From an uncultured Bacilli bacterium (lineage in GTDB: Bacteria > Bacillota_I > Bacilli_A > RF39 > UBA660): DNA of 64,000 bases. The notes under the pieces are model-generated. The model saw nothing but the letters and a program-made list of their open reading frames with translations, did not search any database and had not been told where the DNA came from. The stretch is from positions 1 through 64,000 of the forward strand of contig CANRKG010000006.1 in NCBI GenBank assembly GCA_947631155.1. The letters run 5' to 3'. This document shows, one piece after another, positions 59,526 to 64,000 of this stretch. The translations under genes were made by a program, and so were the position numbers. The first letter of the stretch is position 1, and the number at the start of each line of letters is the position of its first letter.

Positions 59526-61253
59526 TTATTTATCTCCTAACTTTAACTTCCTAATTTGTTCTACTATTTTAGCTTGTTCTAAGTAATCAGATTCATTTTT
59601 CATCATTTTTTCCAATCTTTTTATCTCTTGGCTTACACTATAATCTTTAATTACCTTAAAATAAGCAAATAATTCTTCTCTTGTAACAGTTTCCTTATGA
59701 TCTCCAGAAACAACATCATTTAGAGAAGCTAACAAATCAGGTTTATCTTGCAGATAAGTATAAAAATCAGCTATATTAATAAAACGATTTTTCTTATAAA
59801 AGTAAATAATTTCATTAGTCAATATTCTCGTTTCATTACTAGGAAAAATTATTTTTTCATGTTCTACTAAATCAATTACCCAGTCATAGTTTAACATGTA
59901 AAAAATAACTTGTTCCATAGCTAAAATATACTTATTTTTGCGAACCCTTACTTTTTTTTCCTTTTTTATCTTTGTTGTTGGTTTCTTTTCTTCTTTAAGC
60001 TCTCGAAACCTTTTTTCCAGTGTATTATACCCTATATTGTAATCTTTTGCAAGTTTTTTTAAGATAATCTCTACTCTAATTGAATCATCTATCTTAGTTG
60101 TTTCTAAAATTACTTGATTAACATAATTAGCTAAGTCTTCTTCACTATTAAAATTAACATTCTCTTTTAAAGAAGATATTTTATAATCACTATAAGGAAT
60201 AGCACTATCAATTAAATTCAAAAATTTATCTTTACCATTTTTTAAAATATAACTATCAGGATCATCATCATTAGGTAATAAAACCACTTTTGCTTCTAAA
60301 TTTTCAGCTAATAATAATTCTCCTATTTTTAAAGCCGCATTTTTACCCGGTTCATCACCATCTAGACATAATATAACATTTTTAGATAATCGTTTAATTA
60401 ACTTCATTTGTTCTGTGGTTAGAGCTGTTCCCATTAAAGCTACTGTATTTTCAACTCCAATGGTATAAGCTCTAATAACATCCATAAAGCCTTCCATAAT
60501 AATTAAACTTTTATTAACTCTAACTTTATCAATAGCTCTATGATAATTATAAAGACAATGTCCTTTTTTAAAGATTACCGTTTCTTTTGTATTTATATAT
60601 TTACTTTGATCAATATTTTTATAAATTCGACCTGAAAATCCTACTATTTTACCATAAGTATCATGTAGGGGAAACATAATTCGATCTGTATAAATATCAC
60701 GATCATCAACTGATAATCCTATTTGGTTTAAATCTTTTAAATCAAATTTTTTGGCTAGTAATAAATCTGTTAAATCCTTTTTAGAAGTCAGTGATAGACC
60801 TATTCCAAATTCTTTAATCGTATTTTCATTTAAACCTCTATTATTAAGATATTCTCTAGCTTCTTTGCCAGCAACAGAGGCCAAATTATTTTGAAAATAT
60901 TTACTAGCTATAAGATAAGCTTCATATAAATGATCATATTTTGTATTGACATTATTGATATGAATACCTGTAACATTAATACCTACTCTTTCTCCTAAAT
61001 CTTTTAAAACTTCTTTAAATTCTTTATGCTCATAATTCATTAAAAATGTAAAAACATTACCACTAGCACCACAAGAAAAACAGCGATAAATTTGTTTTTC
61101 TCTGGATACACTCATCGAAGGATTGGTATCATCATGAAATGGACAAACACCAAAAAAATTTTTTCCTTTAGCAACAAGAGGTATTCTTTCCCCAATAATA
61201 TCAACAATATCAACTTTATTTCTAATTTCAGTTGTTAAATTATTACTATCCAT
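59526..61253 (-). CDS. dnaG: DNA primase
   Basis: [34 protein letters not shown] zinc domain, [16 protein letters not shown] / CLDGDEPG. Confidence 0.97.
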   Translation of the reverse strand: MDSNNLTTEIRNKVDIVDIIGERIPLVAKGKNFFGVCPFHDDTNPSMSVSREKQIYRCFSCGASGNVFTFLMNYEHKEFKEVLKDLGERVGINVTGIHINNVNTKYDHLYEAYLIASKYFQNNLASVAGKEAREYLNNRGLNENTIKEFGIGLSLTSKKDLTDLLLAKKFDLKDLNQIGLSVDDRDIYTDRIMFPLHDTYGKIVGFSGRIYKNIDQSKYINTKETVIFKKGHCLYNYHRAIDKVRVNKSLIIMEGFMDVIRAYTIGVENTVALMGTALTTEQMKLIKRLSKNVILCLDGDEPGKNAALKIGELLLAENLEAKVVLLPNDDDPDSYILKNGKDKFLNLIDSAIPYSDYKISSLKENVNFNSEEDLANYVNQVILETTKIDDSIRVEIILKKLAKDYNIGYNTLEKRFRELKEEKKPTTKIKKEKKVRVRKNKYILAMEQVIFYMLNYDWVIDLVEHEKIIFPSNETRILTNEIIYFYKKNRFINIADFYTYLQDKPDLLASLNDVVSGDHKETVTREELFAYFKVIKDYSVSQEIKRLEKMMKNESDYLEQAKIVEQIRKLKLGDK

Positions 61254-61351
61254 AATACCTCCTATCCAATATACTTTCTTATATCACATTTTTCTATATA
61301 TTTCAAGAATATTTCCCAATCAAACACTTATAATAATAATGGGTGATAATT

Positions 61352-61867
61352 ATGAAATTAAAAAAAATATTTATAAATAGTATTATTATATTTTTACTAT
61401 GTACCTTAGTTCATTTTGGATATACTATCTTTCCTAACACTTTAATTGGTATTTTTTGCCCTGTTAATGAGAGTATCTGGGAACATTTAAAAATGATTTT
61501 TACTGCTAGTGTTATTTTTAGTATAGGTACAAGATTTATCTATTACAAAGATCCTAATTATTTAATTAAAGCATATTTACGTGGAATGTTTTCTATTATT
61601 ATTTTGTTAATCCTATATTTACCTGTCTATTATTTATTTGGTGAAATTTTAGTGATTACTATGATTATTCTATTTATTTCTATCTTTATTAGTGAATTAA
61701 TTGTAAATAAATTACCAATAGAAAAACACCAGTTAAATATCATTGGTGCTATTCTAATAATTATTAACTATCTTATTTTTATTTACTTTACATATAATCC
61801 TTTAAAAGTTGATTTATTTTATGATCACAATAGTGATAAATATGGAATTGACATTCTAAATAAGTGA
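61352..61867 (+). CDS. Hypothetical membrane protein, DUF6512-like
   Basis: VHFGYTIFPNTLIGIFCPVNESIWEHLKMIF, multi-TM; start trimmed to ATG after GGGTGAT. Confidence 0.65.
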   Translation: MKLKKIFINSIIIFLLCTLVHFGYTIFPNTLIGIFCPVNESIWEHLKMIFTASVIFSIGTRFIYYKDPNYLIKAYLRGMFSIIILLILYLPVYYLFGEILVITMIILFISIFISELIVNKLPIEKHQLNIIGAILIIINYLIFIYFTYNPLKVDLFYDHNSDKYGIDILNK

Positions 61868-62866
61868 TTTTCTTACAAAAGTATTAACATTTTTATCTAG
61901 ATAAATATCAATTTTACCCTTATTAACGATTTTTACAAATCCTAGACCATTAATAACTAAATCAGAATCATAACCAATATCATAATTAGTTTTTTGTAAG
62001 TTTTTCAAATCCTCACGTTTAGGATTTATTCTCTTAACTTTTAATTCATTAGATAAAAACAATGTAAAACTATTTCTTTCTCCTTCAGTATAGTCTATTC
62101 TTAAGAAATTTTCAATTAACAAACTTTGATTTTTTCTTAATTGATAAATCCTAGGTTTAATTTCTTTTTTAGGATTTATTTTTTTGAGCATATTTTTATC
62201 AACATAATTAATTAATGAACCTGAATCAATCAGACCTGGTGTATCTATTAAAGTAAGATAATCATTAATTTCTATTGCAACTGTATTTAATGTGGTCGAT
62301 GGTAAGGGTGACATTGTTAATTCTTGTGAACAGTTACTAGAACAATTTTTAATTAATTTATTTATTAAAGTTGATTTTCCTGCATTAGTATGTCCGACTA
62401 CATATACATTCTTAGTAGTTTGAAAATACTTGATTCTCTTTAACAAATAATCTATATTTAAATTCTTTTCTACACTAATAACAATAATTTCTTCAAAATG
62501 GACATTATTATCAGCAAAATATTTAATTAATTTATCTTCTTTAACACTTTTTGGTAAAATATCCTTTTTATTAAGAACCAAAATCATTTTATTTTTTATA
62601 TATTCTCTAATCTTTAAAATATCTTCTTCTAAATTTAATAAATCTGTTACATATAAAACTAAATCTTTGGTTTTTCCAACTTCTTTTAATATTTCCAAAT
62701 ATTCATCATTAGATTTAGTAACAACTTGATATTCTCCATAGTTTTTCATTCGAAAGCATCTTTGACATATATCATTATCTAAATCAGTTGTGTATCCTTC
62801 TTGCAAAACATTTTCATCTTGTAAAACAACACCACAACCACTACATCTTTTTTGATTATTATTCAT
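61856..62866 (-). CDS. yqeH: YqeH-like circularly permuted GTPase
   Basis: CSGCGVVLQDE...CQRCFRMKNYG zinc motif, LNKKDILPKS, GHTNAGKSTLINKLI; start trimmed to Met after GAGGTGATTATT. Confidence 0.94.
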   Translation of the reverse strand: MNNNQKRCSGCGVVLQDENVLQEGYTTDLDNDICQRCFRMKNYGEYQVVTKSNDEYLEILKEVGKTKDLVLYVTDLLNLEEDILKIREYIKNKMILVLNKKDILPKSVKEDKLIKYFADNNVHFEEIIVISVEKNLNIDYLLKRIKYFQTTKNVYVVGHTNAGKSTLINKLIKNCSSNCSQELTMSPLPSTTLNTVAIEINDYLTLIDTPGLIDSGSLINYVDKNMLKKINPKKEIKPRIYQLRKNQSLLIENFLRIDYTEGERNSFTLFLSNELKVKRINPKREDLKNLQKTNYDIGYDSDLVINGLGFVKIVNKGKIDIYLDKNVNTFVRKSLI

Positions 62867-63401
62867 AATAATCACCTCTTTTAAAAATTCCTCTCTTGCA
62901 ATATTTTTTAATAATCCATGTCTCAATTTTTCGATTAAGTTTTGTGATTGCTAAATCAGTTTGACTTAATGGATCAACTAGAATAGTTTTAATATGAAAA
63001 TTACTTCCTGAAATAACATCAGTAACTAATTGATCGCCAATCATAACCATTTCTTTTTTTAATAAATTATATTTTTTCTTTATTCTTTTTAATCCTATAG
63101 TAAGTGGTTTCATAGCACTGCTGACGGCATCAACACCTAAATCCTTTTTATATGGTTCTATTCTTCTTTTAGAATTATTAGAAATAATAAATACAATAAA
63201 ATCTTCCTGAAGTTGTTTTATTAACATTTTTGTTTTTTCTGGACATTTCTTCTCATTAAGTAAAGCTAAAGTATTATCTAAATCAAAAATTAAACATTTA
63301 ATACCATCCTGTTTTAATTTTTTATAATTAATACTAAAAATATCCTTTTTATACATAGTTGGTTTATATCTACTCATTTTACCTCCTATTTTATTATACA
63401 C
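62859..63401 (-). CDS. yqeG: YqeG-like HAD phosphatase
   Basis: IKCLIFDLDNTLALLNE, FIISNNSKRRIEPY, MIGDQLVTDVISGSN. Confidence 0.93.
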   Translation of the reverse strand: MYNKIGGKMSRYKPTMYKKDIFSINYKKLKQDGIKCLIFDLDNTLALLNEKKCPEKTKMLIKQLQEDFIVFIISNNSKRRIEPYKKDLGVDAVSSAMKPLTIGLKRIKKKYNLLKKEMVMIGDQLVTDVISGSNFHIKTILVDPLSQTDLAITKLNRKIETWIIKKYCKRGIFKRGDYYE

Positions 63402-63414
63402 TATTTTAACAATC

Positions 63415-63996
63415 TTAGTTAAAAACTTTTTGAGTCAATGGTTCTAATTCATCAGTAATAGCTTCAAAGTTATAACCATTTTCTTTTCCATACTTGATAA
63501 TTGATCTAAGAGCATCTCTTGTATAAGTCTTAATATCATGCATTAAAATAACATTAATCTTATCATGAGATAATTTAGATATCACTTGTTTATAAATATC
63601 TTGGCTATCAGTAAGACCTGCCGTATCTCCACTATTAATACTCCAATCATAATATTTAAAATCTCGTTTTAAAACCTCATCAACTAATTCACTCATAATT
63701 CCTATTTTATATTTTTTACTAATAGTATTACTAGAACCACCTGGAAAACGAATGATTCTTGAATCATAGCCTGTTAAATTTAAAACTCTATCATGAACAG
63801 TATACAAGTCTTGAAAATAACTGTCAATACCAGAATAAACAATTGAATAATCATGTGTAGCCGTATGCAAGCCAACGCTATGACCTTCTTGATATTCTCT
63901 AACTATTAATTCATCAGGTCCTCTATTAGTAACAAAAAATGTAGCTTTAATACCTTCTTCTTTTAATATATCTAAAATTATATTGGTAGTTCCCAT
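63415..63996 (-). CDS. Polysaccharide deacetylase (5' end truncated by window edge)
   Basis: IKATFFVTNRGPDELIVREYQEGHSVGLHTATHDYS, RIIRFPGGSSN, ILMHDIKTYTRDAL. Confidence 0.92.
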   Translation of the reverse strand: MGTTNIILDILKEEGIKATFFVTNRGPDELIVREYQEGHSVGLHTATHDYSIVYSGIDSYFQDLYTVHDRVLNLTGYDSRIIRFPGGSSNTISKKYKIGIMSELVDEVLKRDFKYYDWSINSGDTAGLTDSQDIYKQVISKLSHDKINVILMHDIKTYTRDALRSIIKYGKENGYNFEAITDELEPLTQKVFN

Positions 63997-64000
63997 CCTT

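Noticed and set aside
1-64000. CRISPR arrays, rRNA and tRNA genes
   Set aside because: Looked for regularly spaced repeats and for rRNA and tRNA signatures by eye; none recognised, though a tRNAscan/Infernal run would be decisive

Overview
This is a very AT-rich window, mostly coded on the minus strand, from what looks like a spore-forming low-GC Firmicute (Bacilli or Mollicutes-adjacent; lineage is inference). Housekeeping blocks: xfp; rlmB-like/rimM/trmD; hisS-aspS-proS behind a T-box leader; queH; pyrBI; rlmD-like; rpsT/gpr/spoIIP/yqxA-like/lepA/hemW; HD/tmk; recD2; mtaB; trmK/rpoD/dnaG; yqeG/yqeH. Sporulation genes: gerA with short gerC-like and gerB-like partners, ylbJ, spoIIP, gpr, spoVB-like. 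Also present: pseudopilins with a GspE/PilB ATPase, two tandem small HExxH peptidases, an Rpn/PD-(D/E)XK family ORF, and many lineage-specific membrane proteins. No rRNA, tRNA or CRISPR array was recognised. Best second-look candidates: (1) a predicted intracellular ADP-ribosyltransferase with R / STS / QxE motifs embedded between lepA and hemW; (2) a T-box leader whose specifier region reads GACAC, overlapping Asp GAC and His CAC codons, ahead of hisS-aspS; (3) a miniaturised germinant receptor whose GerC-like subunit lacks the lipobox Cys; (4) a consensus promoter abutted by 14-bp direct repeats upstream of a lipoprotein inserted in the gpr-spoIIP-lepA block; (5) a Cys-rich tail on HisS; (6) tandem small M3-like peptidases; (7) an RBS-sequestering hairpin ahead of the Rpn-family ORF. 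All family calls are by eye from motifs; no database search was run.
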